DNA of 64,000 bases from positions 8,293-72,292 of the forward strand of contig JAZRKQ010000025.1 of assembly GCA_045646385.1 (NCBI GenBank), given 5' to 3'. Made by a program: the position numbers and the translations under genes. Shown in pieces: positions 35,678 to 44,765 of this stretch (position 1 is its first letter; each line of letters begins with the position of its first letter). Under the pieces are notes generated by a model, which saw nothing but the letters and a program-made list of their open reading frames with translations, searched no databases and was not told the DNA's origin. The DNA is from SIG455 sp045646385 (GTDB taxonomy: Bacteria; Bacillota; Clostridia; UMGS1810).

Positions 35678-36676
35678 TTATTTATTTGCCTGTGCCTGAA
35701 CACAAGTAATAGCAACAACACCAACGATATCTTCAGCGCTGCATCCGCGTGACAAATCATTAACGGGTTTTTTGATACCCTGTGTAATAGGTCCGTATGC
35801 TTCTGCTTTAGCAAGACGCTGTGTCAATTTATATGCTATGTTTCCTGCATTAAGGTCAGGGAAAATAAGTACGTTTGCTTCACCGGCAATATTGCTTCCG
35901 GGTGCTTTGCTCTTACCAACCGAAGGAACGATTGCCGCATCTACCTGAAGTTCGCCGTCAAGTTGAATATCGGGACGTTTTTCTTTAGCGAGTTTTGTGG
36001 CAAGTTGCATTTTGTCGACCAACTCAGACTTAGCGCTGCCGTATGTAGAATATGAAAGCATAGCAACCTTGGGTTCTGCTTCTACAAGATTTTTAAACGA
36101 TGCCGCACTGCTGATAGCAATTTCTGACACTGCATCAGCATCGGGGTTTTCGTTAAGACCAGCATCTGAATATATAAATGTACCTTTTTCACCATATTCA
36201 CAATCAGGTACAACCATTACAAAAAATGCAGATACAAGTTTTGTGCCAGGTGCTGTTTTTAATATCTGAAGTGCAGGACGAAGTACATTTGAGGTCGAGT
36301 TAACTGCACCTGCAACCATACCGTCTGCGTAATTGTTCTCTACCATCATAACGCCATAGTAAAGCGGATTAAGAAGTGTTTCTTTAGCTTGCTCGGGTGT
36401 AACGCCTTTTGCTTTTCTCATTTCATAAAAAGTGTTTGCAAATTCCTCTGCCTTATCTGCTTTAGAAGGGTCAATAATCTCAACACCTTCAAGCGAAATA
36501 TCACCGGCAGTTTCTTTGATTTTATCAGCATTACCTAAAAGTACAATATCGCATATATCCTGCTCCACAATCATAGAAGCGGCTTTAATTGAACGGATAT
36601 CTTCACCCTCTGCCAAAACTATGCGTTTTCTGTCGGATTTGGCTCTCTCGATTGTTCTCTCTAAAAATTTACTCAC
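35678..36676 (-). CDS. pta: Phosphate acetyltransferase
   Basis: This 332-residue enzyme converts acetyl-CoA and phosphate to acetyl phosphate. It is the short Pta form, with the family segments DGELQVDAAIVPSVG and ANVLIFPDLNAGNIAYK and the C-terminal PVNDLSRGCSAEDIV. The start is GTG 36674-36676, with GGGAGG 8 bp upstream. It is intact and lies 31 bp upstream of the interrupted ackA. Confidence 0.96.
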   Translation of the reverse strand: MSKFLERTIERAKSDRKRIVLAEGEDIRSIKAASMIVEQDICDIVLLGNADKIKETAGDISLEGVEIIDPSKADKAEEFANTFYEMRKAKGVTPEQAKETLLNPLYYGVMMVENNYADGMVAGAVNSTSNVLRPALQILKTAPGTKLVSAFFVMVVPDCEYGEKGTFIYSDAGLNENPDADAVSEIAISSAASFKNLVEAEPKVAMLSYSTYGSAKSELVDKMQLATKLAKEKRPDIQLDGELQVDAAIVPSVGKSKAPGSNIAGEANVLIFPDLNAGNIAYKLTQRLAKAEAYGPITQGIKKPVNDLSRGCSAEDIVGVVAITCVQAQANK

Positions 36677-36714
36677 GTGAATTGCCTCCCAATATTCTAA
36701 ACTTTTACCAAATA

Positions 36715-36743
36715 ATTATACTACACGAGTTTGCATTTTTCAA
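36715..36743 (-). promoter_or_regulatory. Predicted pta promoter
   Basis: On the minus strand TTGAAA (36738-36743) and TATAAT (36715-36720) are spaced by 17 bp. Confidence 0.65.
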
Positions 36744-36747
36744 TAGT

Positions 36748-36769
36748 AAAATGTAATAAATTACATTTT
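36748..36769. promoter_or_regulatory. Palindromic operator-like site upstream of pta
   Basis: A perfect inverted repeat AAAATGTAA-TAAA-TTACATTTT lies directly upstream of the pta -35 element. That position is typical of an activator site. The binding protein is not identifiable. Confidence 0.45.
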
Positions 36770-36796
36770 ATTTCTAATAAAATAATCTGTTTAAGA

Positions 36797-36831
36797 AAAA
36801 ACTTTCGTTCCGCATCAAGAACGAAAGTTTT
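36797..36831 (-). terminator. Terminator after dnaJ
   Basis: A 12-bp stem (AAAACTTTCGTT / AACGAAAGTTTT) with a 10-nt loop lies directly after the dnaJ stop and is followed by T residues on the minus strand. Confidence 0.85.
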
Positions 36832-36834
36832 AAA

Positions 36835-37977
36835 TCATTTTTTGAAATTTTCTTTTATTTTTTCAAAAAATCCTTTTTGTTGTTTATAGTTTTTATCATT
36901 CGTCACTTCACCGAATTTTTCAAGTACCTGTTTTTGTTCGTTTGTAAGGTTTTTAGGAACTTCAACTATAACATTTATTATCTGGTCTGCACGAACGCCT
37001 GAACGCAGATTTTTAATACCTTTACCGCGTATTCTGAAAGCAGTTCCGCTTTGTGTACCCTCAGGTATGGTATATGTCATCACACCATCCAAAGTAGGTA
37101 TTTCAATATCTGCTCCCAAAGCCGCCTGAACAAATGTTACGGGGACATCACAGTAAACCTCATATCCGTTACGTGTAAATATGGGGTGGCGTCTTAAAGT
37201 AACAGTAACAAACAAATCACCCGCAGGGCCGCCTTTAATACCTGCGTTACCCTGACCTCTGAATGATACGGTTTCACCATGATTGATACCTGCAGGAATA
37301 TTAACCTCAATAGTGCGTGAGCGTTTAATTTTTCCCTTACCCTTACATTTGGTACAAGGATTTTTGATAATTGTTCCCGTACCACCGCAGTTATTACACG
37401 GAGATACATTTACAAACTGACCGAACGGCGAACGCTGTGCAGTACGCACCTCACCGGTACCACCACATACGGGACAGGTCTGTTTATCGCTTGAATTTTT
37501 AGCACCCACACCATTACACTCGTCACAGTCTTCAACTCTGTATATTTTAACCTGTTTTTTAACGCCGAATGCCGCTTCCTCAAAAGTAAGTATGATATTT
37601 TCTGTAATATCCGTTCCTTTGCGCGGGCCGTTTCTGCGACGTGACGAACCGCCGAAGCCACCGCCAAAGAACGAACCAAATATGTCGGATATATCCATAT
37701 CGTCAAAACCGCCGAAGCCGCCAAAGCCACCGCCGCCAAAACCATTGGGGTCAGTACCGGCATGACCGAACTGATCGTACCGCGCCCTTTTCTGACTGTC
37801 ACTCAAAATCTCATACGCTTCGTTAGCCTCTTTGAACTTAGCCTCAGCCTCAGCGTTACCGGGGTTAACGTCGGGATGATATTTTTTAGCCATTTTACGA
37901 TAGGCTTTTTTAATATCGTCATCAGAAGCACTTTTATCTACACCAAGCACCTCGTAATAATCACGTTTATCTGCCAT
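36835..37977 (-). CDS. dnaJ: Chaperone protein DnaJ
   Basis: This 380-residue co-chaperone stimulates DnaK ATPase activity. It has the J domain with the HPD motif (near 33-35), a Gly/Phe-rich stretch, four zinc-binding CXXCXGXG-type repeats (CDECNGVG, CPVCGGTG, CNNCGGTG, CTKCKGKG) and the C-terminal substrate-binding domains. The ATG at 37975-37977 is preferred over a GTG three codons earlier that overlaps the ribosome site. It is the last gene of the HrcA regulon operon here. Confidence 0.97.
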   Translation of the reverse strand: MADKRDYYEVLGVDKSASDDDIKKAYRKMAKKYHPDVNPGNAEAEAKFKEANEAYEILSDSQKRARYDQFGHAGTDPNGFGGGGFGGFGGFDDMDISDIFGSFFGGGFGGSSRRRNGPRKGTDITENIILTFEEAAFGVKKQVKIYRVEDCDECNGVGAKNSSDKQTCPVCGGTGEVRTAQRSPFGQFVNVSPCNNCGGTGTIIKNPCTKCKGKGKIKRSRTIEVNIPAGINHGETVSFRGQGNAGIKGGPAGDLFVTVTLRRHPIFTRNGYEVYCDVPVTFVQAALGADIEIPTLDGVMTYTIPEGTQSGTAFRIRGKGIKNLRSGVRADQIINVIVEVPKNLTNEQKQVLEKFGEVTNDKNYKQQKGFFEKIKENFKK

Positions 37978-38045
37978 ATATTTCACCTTTCAACACAGCA
38001 ACAGCGTGGCATATCTGCCACGCTTTGCCAAAGGACATTGTAAAA

Positions 38046-39884
38046 TTATTTATTTTCGTCGTCTACTACAGTATAGTCACCGTCGTATGTTCCGCCCTGA
38101 CCGCCTGCAGCACCGCCCATGTCGGGACCTGCCTGAGCGCCCATATCGGGGTTTGCAGCCTGATACATCTTTGTAGATACCTCAAAGAACTTATTCTGCA
38201 GTTCTGTTGTTGCTGCCTTAATAGCCTCAACATCTGTGCCTTTAAGTGCCTCTTTAACTGCGTCTATTTTAGCCTGAATATCAGTTTTATCTGCTTCCTC
38301 TAATTTATCACCAAGGTCTGCAATTGCTTTCTCACACTGATATACAAGAGCATCTGCGCTGTTTCTAGCATCAACATTTTCTTTGTTCTTTCTGTCTTCT
38401 TCAGCAAACTGTTCTGCTTCTTTAACCGCTTTTTCAATATCTTCTTCAGAAAGATTTGAACTAGCAGTGATAGTGATGTTCTGCTCGTTACCTGTTGCCA
38501 TATCTTTTGCAGATACGTGTACGATACCGTTAGCATCAATATCGAATGTTACTTCAATCTGAGGCACGCCTCTTGGAGCAGGAGCAATGCCGGACAGAGA
38601 AAATCTGCCGAGAGTTTTGTTATATGCAGCCATTTCTCTTTCACCCTGAAGAACATGGATATCAACACTTGTCTGATTATCTGCAGCAGTTGAGAACACC
38701 TGACTTTTCTTTGTGGGAATGGTAGTATTTCTTTCGATGAGTTTTGTGCATACGCCGCCCATAGTTTCAATACCAAGTGAAAGCGGTGTAACGTCCAAAA
38801 GAAGAAGGTCTTTAACGTCACCGGAAAGAACACCGGCCTGAATAGCAGCACCCATAGCAACACATTCGTCAGGATTGATTCCCTTATGCGGATCCTGACC
38901 GATAAAGCGTTTAACTGCGTCCTGAACAGCGGGGATTCTTGATGAACCACCGACAAGTAAAACTTTACTGATATCACTTGGATTTAAACCTGCGTCTGAA
39001 AGCGCACGTCTTGTAGGCTCCATTGTAGCCTCAACAAGGTCTGCTGTGATTTCATCAAATTTAGCCTTTGAAAGTGTGATGTCCAAGTGTTTAGGACCTG
39101 TAGCATCAGCGCTGATAAAGGGAAGATTGATGTTTGATGTTGTAACACCGGAAAGTTCGATTTTTGCCTTTTCTGCTGCTTCTTTAAGTCTCTGCATAGC
39201 CATTTTATCAGCAGAGAGGTCTATACCTGATTCTTTTTTGAACTCTTCAACCAAGAATTTAATAATTCTGTCGTCGAAGTCGTCACCGCCCAAGCGGTTG
39301 TTACCAGAAGTAGCAAGTACTTCAAATACGCCGTCACGGATTACAAGGATAGATACGTCAAATGTACCGCCGCCAAGGTCGTATACCATAATCTTCTGTT
39401 CATTATCTTTATCCATACCATATGCAAGTGCAGCAGCAGTAGGCTCGTTTATAATACGCAAAACTTCAAGACCTGCAACTTTACCTGCATCTTTTGTAGC
39501 CTGACGCTGAGCATCGCTGAAATATGCAGGAACAGTAATAACTGCCTGAGTAACAGTTTCGCCAAGATAGCTTTCCGCATCTGCTTTAAGTTTCTGCAGA
39601 ATCATAGCAGAGATTTCCTGTGGTGTGTAGTTTTTATCGTCAATTGCAACTTTTCTGTCAGTACCCATATCTCTTTTGATAGAACTGATAGTTCTGTCGG
39701 GGTTTGTGATAGCCTGACGTTTAGCAACCTGACCTACAAGTCTTTCGCCTGTTTTTGTAAATGCAACTACTGAAGGGGTTGTTCTTGCACCCTCTGCATT
39801 TGCAATAACTACGGGCTCGCCACCCTCCATTACAGATACACATGAGTTTGTAGTACCTAAGTCAATACCAATGATTTTTGCCAT
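38046..39884 (-). CDS. dnaK: Chaperone protein DnaK
   Basis: This 612-residue Hsp70 has the ATPase domain starting IIGIDLGTTNSCV, the phosphate loops VYDLGGGTFDVS and LVGGSSRIP, the linker DLLLLDVTPLSLGIE, and a substrate-binding domain ending in a Gly-rich tail and acidic terminus. It has the usual Gram-positive deletion in the N-terminal quadrant and a normal length. The gene lies between grpE (52 bp) and dnaJ (68 bp). Confidence 0.98.
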   Translation of the reverse strand: MAKIIGIDLGTTNSCVSVMEGGEPVVIANAEGARTTPSVVAFTKTGERLVGQVAKRQAITNPDRTISSIKRDMGTDRKVAIDDKNYTPQEISAMILQKLKADAESYLGETVTQAVITVPAYFSDAQRQATKDAGKVAGLEVLRIINEPTAAALAYGMDKDNEQKIMVYDLGGGTFDVSILVIRDGVFEVLATSGNNRLGGDDFDDRIIKFLVEEFKKESGIDLSADKMAMQRLKEAAEKAKIELSGVTTSNINLPFISADATGPKHLDITLSKAKFDEITADLVEATMEPTRRALSDAGLNPSDISKVLLVGGSSRIPAVQDAVKRFIGQDPHKGINPDECVAMGAAIQAGVLSGDVKDLLLLDVTPLSLGIETMGGVCTKLIERNTTIPTKKSQVFSTAADNQTSVDIHVLQGEREMAAYNKTLGRFSLSGIAPAPRGVPQIEVTFDIDANGIVHVSAKDMATGNEQNITITASSNLSEEDIEKAVKEAEQFAEEDRKNKENVDARNSADALVYQCEKAIADLGDKLEEADKTDIQAKIDAVKEALKGTDVEAIKAATTELQNKFFEVSTKMYQAANPDMGAQAGPDMGGAAGGQGGTYDGDYTVVDDENK

Positions 39885-39936
39885 AATAAATTACCTCTCT
39901 ATTCTTATTCCGGCAAGTGCCGTTATTCGTACTGAT

Positions 39937-40467
39937 TTAATTTGCCACTTTAACCATAGCGTAGCGGATTACCTTATCTTTATACATATAACCTTTTTGG
40001 AATTCTTCTATAACAATATTTTCGCCAACATTTTCATCGTCAATATGCATTACAGCGTTATGAAAGTCCGGATTAAATGTTTCGCCAACAGATGCAATCT
40101 CCGTAACACCCATCTTTTCAAAAATTTCTTTAGTTTGTTTTAAAACAAGTTCAAAGCCTTTATAGAATTCGCTTTCCTTGTCGCCAACAGATGCTATAGC
40201 ACGCTCTAAATTGTCAACAACAGGCAGCAATTGTGCAACTGTTGCGCCCACGCAGTCAACATAGATTTTTTCTTTTTCTTTAACTGTACGTTTTTTAAAG
40301 TTGTCGTACTCTGCCATAACAGACAAAAGTTGATTTTTATACTGTTCTGCTTCGCTTGGCTCGGCAGGGGTATCTTCTGCTTTATCTACAGATTCCTCAG
40401 TAACGGTTTCTTTGATTTCTTCTTCCGTTACTTTAGTTTCTTCCATTTTGTTTTTCTTTTCAGCCAT
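39937..40467 (-). CDS. grpE: Nucleotide exchange factor GrpE
   Basis: This 176-residue protein promotes ADP release from DnaK. It has an acidic, disordered N terminus (about 1-45), a long helix, and the C-terminal signature FNPDFHNAVMHID with a beta domain. It starts 3 bp after hrcA, indicating tight coupling. Confidence 0.95.
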   Translation of the reverse strand: MAEKKNKMEETKVTEEEIKETVTEESVDKAEDTPAEPSEAEQYKNQLLSVMAEYDNFKKRTVKEKEKIYVDCVGATVAQLLPVVDNLERAIASVGDKESEFYKGFELVLKQTKEIFEKMGVTEIASVGETFNPDFHNAVMHIDDENVGENIVIEEFQKGYMYKDKVIRYAMVKVAN

Positions 40468-40469
40468 CG

Positions 40470-41504
40470 TTATAAGTCACTCCTATTTATATATTCATCT
40501 ATACACTCCGCCAAAAACCTGAGTGTGGATACAACCTTTGCATATTCCATTCTTGTAGGCCCTAAAATAGCAAGTTTACCTTTAACATTATTACCCATAG
40601 AATAGTTAAGAGATACAGCACTTAAATCGTGCTGTGCCAGAATAGGATTTTCTTTACCGATTGTAACACTTACGGCATCGTCACTATTTCCGGATATTTC
40701 TTTTATAAAGGTCTTATTATCTTCTTTTATAAGATGCATAAATTCTTTTGTACGTTGTATATCGTTAAATTCAGGATAATCAAATATGTTTGTTGCACCA
40801 GTAACGATAATTTCTTCATCTTCAAAACTTGCTGCTGTTTTAAGCAGAAAATCAAATACAGAATTCAAAAGCCCTGCCTCTACCGGTAGCATCTCTTTCT
40901 CTGCTGCAACAACATCATCGGTAATCATAGAAATATCTATACCTGTAAAACGCTTTGCAAGATATGCGGAAAGTTTTTCTATAACTTCATCATCAATCGG
41001 TTTTTGTGTGCGGATAGTCTGATTTTTAACAACACCGTCACCCGTCACAAGAATAATTACAAAACTGTGTCTGTCAATATATATAAGCCTGATGTTTTTA
41101 ATGATTTCCTTAGAAGCCATAGAAGATGTTACTATAGTTGTATAATTAGTAAGATTAGACGCTATATCAGAAACAGTTTTAACAAGTTTGCTGAGTTCAA
41201 GGTACTGATTCTGCAGAGAAAATTTAATTCTGTTAATCTCACCAAGTGTTAATGTGTACTGACTCATAAGTTCGTCCACATACACCCTATACCCTAAATA
41301 CGACGGTATTCTGCCGGCAGATGTATGGGGTTTATCAAGATAACCCATCTCTTCTAAAAGTGCCATCTCGTTTCTGACGGTAGCAGAACTTACACCAAGA
41401 TCATGATTTTTAAGTAAATACGACGAGCCTATAGGCTCAGCAGTGAGAATATAATCTTCTATAATGGCACGCAGGATTTTTCGTCTTCTGTCATTAAGTT
41501 CCAT
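40470..41504 (-). CDS. hrcA: Heat-inducible transcription repressor HrcA
   Basis: This 344-residue repressor binds CIRCE and is stabilised by GroEL. It has an N-terminal winged helix (ILRAIIEDYI, GVSSATVRNEMALLE) and the central LDKPHTSAGRIPS motif of the family. Its own CIRCE operator lies 28-54 bp upstream of the ATG, so the operon is autoregulated. AAGGAGG precedes the start. Confidence 0.97.
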   Translation of the reverse strand: MELNDRRRKILRAIIEDYILTAEPIGSSYLLKNHDLGVSSATVRNEMALLEEMGYLDKPHTSAGRIPSYLGYRVYVDELMSQYTLTLGEINRIKFSLQNQYLELSKLVKTVSDIASNLTNYTTIVTSSMASKEIIKNIRLIYIDRHSFVIILVTGDGVVKNQTIRTQKPIDDEVIEKLSAYLAKRFTGIDISMITDDVVAAEKEMLPVEAGLLNSVFDFLLKTAASFEDEEIIVTGATNIFDYPEFNDIQRTKEFMHLIKEDNKTFIKEISGNSDDAVSVTIGKENPILAQHDLSAVSLNYSMGNNVKGKLAILGPTRMEYAKVVSTLRFLAECIDEYINRSDL

Positions 41505-41531
41505 AATGATTATACCCTCCTTTTTTAATTT

Positions 41532-41558
41532 TTAGCACTCTTTTTGCCCGAGTGCTAA
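41532..41558. promoter_or_regulatory. CIRCE operator
   Basis: A perfect inverted repeat TTAGCACTC-N9-GAGTGCTAA, identical to the CIRCE consensus, lies between the predicted promoter and hrcA. It is the HrcA binding site controlling hrcA-grpE-dnaK-dnaJ. Confidence 0.97.
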
Positions 41559-41566
41559 CACATAAT

Positions 41567-41605
41567 AAAATACCACTTGTCAAAAGGTTTGTCAAGTGGT
41601 ATTTT
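41567..41605 (-). promoter_or_regulatory. Predicted hrcA promoter embedded in a hairpin
   Basis: On the minus strand TTGACA (41590-41595) and TATTTT (41567-41572) are spaced by 17 bp, upstream of CIRCE. The same bases form a 13-bp stem (AAAATACCACTTG / CAAGTGGTATTTT) that may also terminate hemW. Confidence 0.6.
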
Positions 41606-41639
41606 ACAAATTTACAAATTATTCACTTTTTATCCTATT

Positions 41640-42734
41640 TTACATAATAAAATCTGCCAAAATTGCGTTTGAAATATAATACGCTTCACGATTTAGTTTT
41701 AGCAAATCGCCTTGACGAGTGATAAATCGTTCATGCTTTAAAAGTTGATTACCAAAAACATCATATATATCCTTTTTAAAGCGTTTTTCAAACTCACTTA
41801 TGCTTATCCCCTCTGCCATACGCAAGCCAAATATAACAAACTCACTCATTTTATCTTCTTCGATTAATATTTCTTCAATTTCGTTTTTATAATCAAGCAA
41901 ATCATCTGTATTTTTACTGCGTATATTTCCTATATAAGACGATGCTCCTGCACCGATGCCAACATACTCACTACATTTCCAGTAACGGCTGTTATGGCGT
42001 GAATGTTTATCTATCTTACAGAAATTAGATATTTCGTATTGTATATATCCTGCTTTAATTAAACGCTGACATACATAATCGTAGAGGTCGGCAAAAGCAT
42101 CATCATCCAAGGTCGATATTTCGCCGGAACACATTTTAGTATAAAACGGTGTCCCCTCTTCTATTTTTAATCCGTAGCACGATATATGCTCAGGGTTAAG
42201 CAAAAGCATACAGTCAATGCTGTAAGCAAGTTTTTGACGGGACTGCTCCGGTAATCCGAACATAAGGTCAAGACTCACATTATTAAAACCGCACTTGCGT
42301 ATAAGGTTATAAGTACCATAAATATCATCAGCATCATGTATTCTGCCGAGGATTTTAAGTTCGTCATTATTAAAGGACTGTGCACCCATACTTATTCGGT
42401 TGATTCCGCTTTTTTTATAACTTAAAAGTTTATCTTCCGTTACAGATGCAGGATTGACCTCTATAGTCACTTCAGCATTTTCATCAATATTAAAATGCGA
42501 ATATGCACAATCCATTATGCGGCTTATTAGGGTACTATCAATAACAGAGGGCGTTCCGCCTCCAAAATAAATGGTATCAATATCATATTTATTATGCGAT
42601 TTTATCTCTGATATAACTTTATCACAATAATCATATGCGCAATCGGTTTTACCTTCAAAAGATGTAAAATCACAGTACGCACACTTTTTTGCGCAAAACG
42701 GAATATGAATATATAAACCTTTTTTATCAGTCAT
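41640..42734 (-). CDS. hemW: HemW-like radical SAM heme chaperone
   Basis: This 364-residue radical SAM protein begins with IHIPFCAKKCAYC, the CX3CX2C cluster motif, followed by the FGGGTPS segment and the HemW-type C-terminal domain. It is often annotated as oxygen-independent coproporphyrinogen oxidase; HemN has additional residues, and the family with this length and lepA linkage is the heme chaperone HemW. The ATG at 42732-42734 follows AGGTGA; upstream in-frame codons run into lepA and are not part of it. Confidence 0.9.
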   Translation of the reverse strand: MTDKKGLYIHIPFCAKKCAYCDFTSFEGKTDCAYDYCDKVISEIKSHNKYDIDTIYFGGGTPSVIDSTLISRIMDCAYSHFNIDENAEVTIEVNPASVTEDKLLSYKKSGINRISMGAQSFNNDELKILGRIHDADDIYGTYNLIRKCGFNNVSLDLMFGLPEQSRQKLAYSIDCMLLLNPEHISCYGLKIEEGTPFYTKMCSGEISTLDDDAFADLYDYVCQRLIKAGYIQYEISNFCKIDKHSRHNSRYWKCSEYVGIGAGASSYIGNIRSKNTDDLLDYKNEIEEILIEEDKMSEFVIFGLRMAEGISISEFEKRFKKDIYDVFGNQLLKHERFITRQGDLLKLNREAYYISNAILADFIM

Positions 42735-42757
42735 ATGATCACCTGCCAAAGAAAAAC

Positions 42758-42779
42758 AAAGGAGGGAATTCCCTCCTTT
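42758..42779 (-). terminator. Hairpin between lepA and hemW
   Basis: A perfect 9-bp stem (AAAGGAGGG / CCCTCCTTT) with an AATT loop lies 7 bp beyond lepA and is followed by T-rich sequence on the minus strand. One arm resembles a ribosome binding site, so it could also regulate translation. Confidence 0.65.
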
Positions 42780-42786
42780 AAAAATA

Positions 42787-44595
42787 TTATTCATCAAGTT
42801 TAAGTACGGACATAAACGCCTCTTGCGGAACTTCCACAGTACCCACCTGACGCATACGTTTTTTACCCTCTTTCTGCTTTTCAAGCAATTTTTTCTTACG
42901 GGTAATATCACCGCCGTAACACTTGGCAAGTACGTCTTTACGCAATGCTTTTACAGTTTCTCTGGCAATAATCTTGCCACCTATTGCTGCCTGAATAGGT
43001 ATTTCAAAAAGTTGTCTTGGAATAGCCTCTTTAAGTTTTTCGGCAATACGTCTGCCACGCGGATACGATTTTGATTCGTGCACTATAAACGAAAGTGCAT
43101 CAACCACATCTCCGTTTAACATGATATCGAGTTTAACAAGTTTTGAACGGCTGTAGCATTTCATTTCATAATCAAACGACGCATATCCTCTTGTACGTGA
43201 TTTAAGTGCATCAAAAAAGTCATAGATGATTTCGTTAAGAGGCAGGTCGTAATGCAGTTCTGCGCGTGTATCATCAATATAGCGCATATTTTTATACACA
43301 CCGCGTCTGTCCTGACAAAGTTCCATAATATTTCCAACGAACTCTGTGGGCACCATAATAGATGCCTCAACCATAGGCTCTTCCATATAATCAATTTCTG
43401 CCATTGGGGGCAGATTTGTGGGGTTATCAATCCAAACCTGTTCTCCGTTTGTTTTGGTAACCTTATAAACAACGCTGGGTGCAGTGGTTACAAGGTCAAG
43501 GTTATATTCACGTTCTAATCTCTCCTGTATGATTTCCATATGCAGAAGTCCTAAAAATCCGCATCTGAACCCAAACCCAAGTGCAACAGATGTTTCAGGA
43601 TCAAAAGTGAGCGCAGCATCGTTTAACTGTAATTTTTCAAGTGCCTCACGCAAATCACCATATTTAGCACCATCAGCAGGATAAATACCGCAGAACACCA
43701 TCGGGTTTACTTTTTTATAACCGGGAAGCGGTTCTTTAGCACCGCCTTCAGCAGTTGTAACAGTATCACCAACGCGAGCATCACTTACGTTTTTGATACT
43801 CGCCGCAATGTAACCAACATCACCTGCTTTTAAAGAATCTGCAGGTATCATACCGAGTGGCGAAAGCGAGCCTACCTCTACAACATTAAATTCTTTACCT
43901 GTAGCCATAAATTTAATGTTTGTACCGGAAGCAATTTCGCCGTCCATAACACGTACATATACTATTACACCTTTATATGCATCGTAATAAGAGTCAAATA
44001 TAAGGCATTTAAGCGGCGCGCTCTCATCTCCTGTAGGAGCAGGTATGCACTCTACTATTTTTTCAAGCACATCTTCAATTCCGACGCCCTGCTTAGCAGA
44101 AATAAGCGGCGCATCCTGAGCCTCAATACCAATAATATCTTCTATCTCATTTTTAACAGCATCTGGTCTGGCACTCGGCAGGTCGATTTTATTTATAACG
44201 GGAACAAGTTCAAGGTTATGGTCTACTGCAAGATATGTGTTTGCAAGAGTCTGTGCCTCTATTCCCTGCGCTGCATCAACTATTAAAATAGCGCCTTCAC
44301 ACGCCGCAAGTGAGCGTGATACCTCATAATTAAAATCGACGTGTCCGGGGGTGTCTATAAGGTTAAAAATGTATTCCTGACCGTTTTTTGCCTTATACAC
44401 AACTTTAACGGCTCGTGCTTTTATAGTTATACCCTTTTCGCGCTCAAGGTCCATATTATCAAGAATCTGGTCTTGCATCTCACGTTCTGTCAGAACACCG
44501 GTTTTTTCCAGTATTCTGTCTGCAAGCGTAGATTTGCCGTGGTCAATATGTGCGATTATACAAAAATTTCTTATATTATCTTGTCTGTTTGACAT
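42787..44595 (-). CDS. lepA: Elongation factor 4 (LepA)
   Basis: This 602-residue translational GTPase has G1 AHIDHGKST, G3 DTPGHVDF and G4 NKIDLPSA, EF-G-like domains II, III and V, and the LepA-specific C-terminal domain (KMLLEKQKEGKKRMR-like basic stretch). The ATG at 44593-44595 is used because the longer in-frame start contains the GAGGAG ribosome site. It is of normal length. Confidence 0.97.
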   Translation of the reverse strand: MSNRQDNIRNFCIIAHIDHGKSTLADRILEKTGVLTEREMQDQILDNMDLEREKGITIKARAVKVVYKAKNGQEYIFNLIDTPGHVDFNYEVSRSLAACEGAILIVDAAQGIEAQTLANTYLAVDHNLELVPVINKIDLPSARPDAVKNEIEDIIGIEAQDAPLISAKQGVGIEDVLEKIVECIPAPTGDESAPLKCLIFDSYYDAYKGVIVYVRVMDGEIASGTNIKFMATGKEFNVVEVGSLSPLGMIPADSLKAGDVGYIAASIKNVSDARVGDTVTTAEGGAKEPLPGYKKVNPMVFCGIYPADGAKYGDLREALEKLQLNDAALTFDPETSVALGFGFRCGFLGLLHMEIIQERLEREYNLDLVTTAPSVVYKVTKTNGEQVWIDNPTNLPPMAEIDYMEEPMVEASIMVPTEFVGNIMELCQDRRGVYKNMRYIDDTRAELHYDLPLNEIIYDFFDALKSRTRGYASFDYEMKCYSRSKLVKLDIMLNGDVVDALSFIVHESKSYPRGRRIAEKLKEAIPRQLFEIPIQAAIGGKIIARETVKALRKDVLAKCYGGDITRKKKLLEKQKEGKKRMRQVGTVEVPQEAFMSVLKLDE

Positions 44596-44630
44596 TAAAG
44601 TAAAACTCCTCATTTTAATATATTGATTTT

Positions 44631-44659
44631 ATTATATACTCTAAAGTGAAAATTGTCCA
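44631..44659 (-). promoter_or_regulatory. Predicted lepA promoter
   Basis: On the minus strand TGGACA (44654-44659) and TATAAT (44631-44636) are spaced by 17 bp. Confidence 0.6.
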
Positions 44660-44700
44660 TATTTTTAAAGAAAATTTTTCATTACTTGCTCAAAAAACTA

Positions 44701-44729
44701 TAGACAAACAATTTATTTTTTGCTAAAAT
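44701..44729 (+). promoter_or_regulatory. Predicted yitT promoter
   Basis: TAGACA (44701-44706) and TAAAAT (44724-44729) are spaced by 17 bp, ahead of an AAAGGAG site and the plus-strand ATG. Confidence 0.6.
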
Positions 44730-44765
44730 AAATTGAATCTTATTACATAAAGGAGATATTTTTAT

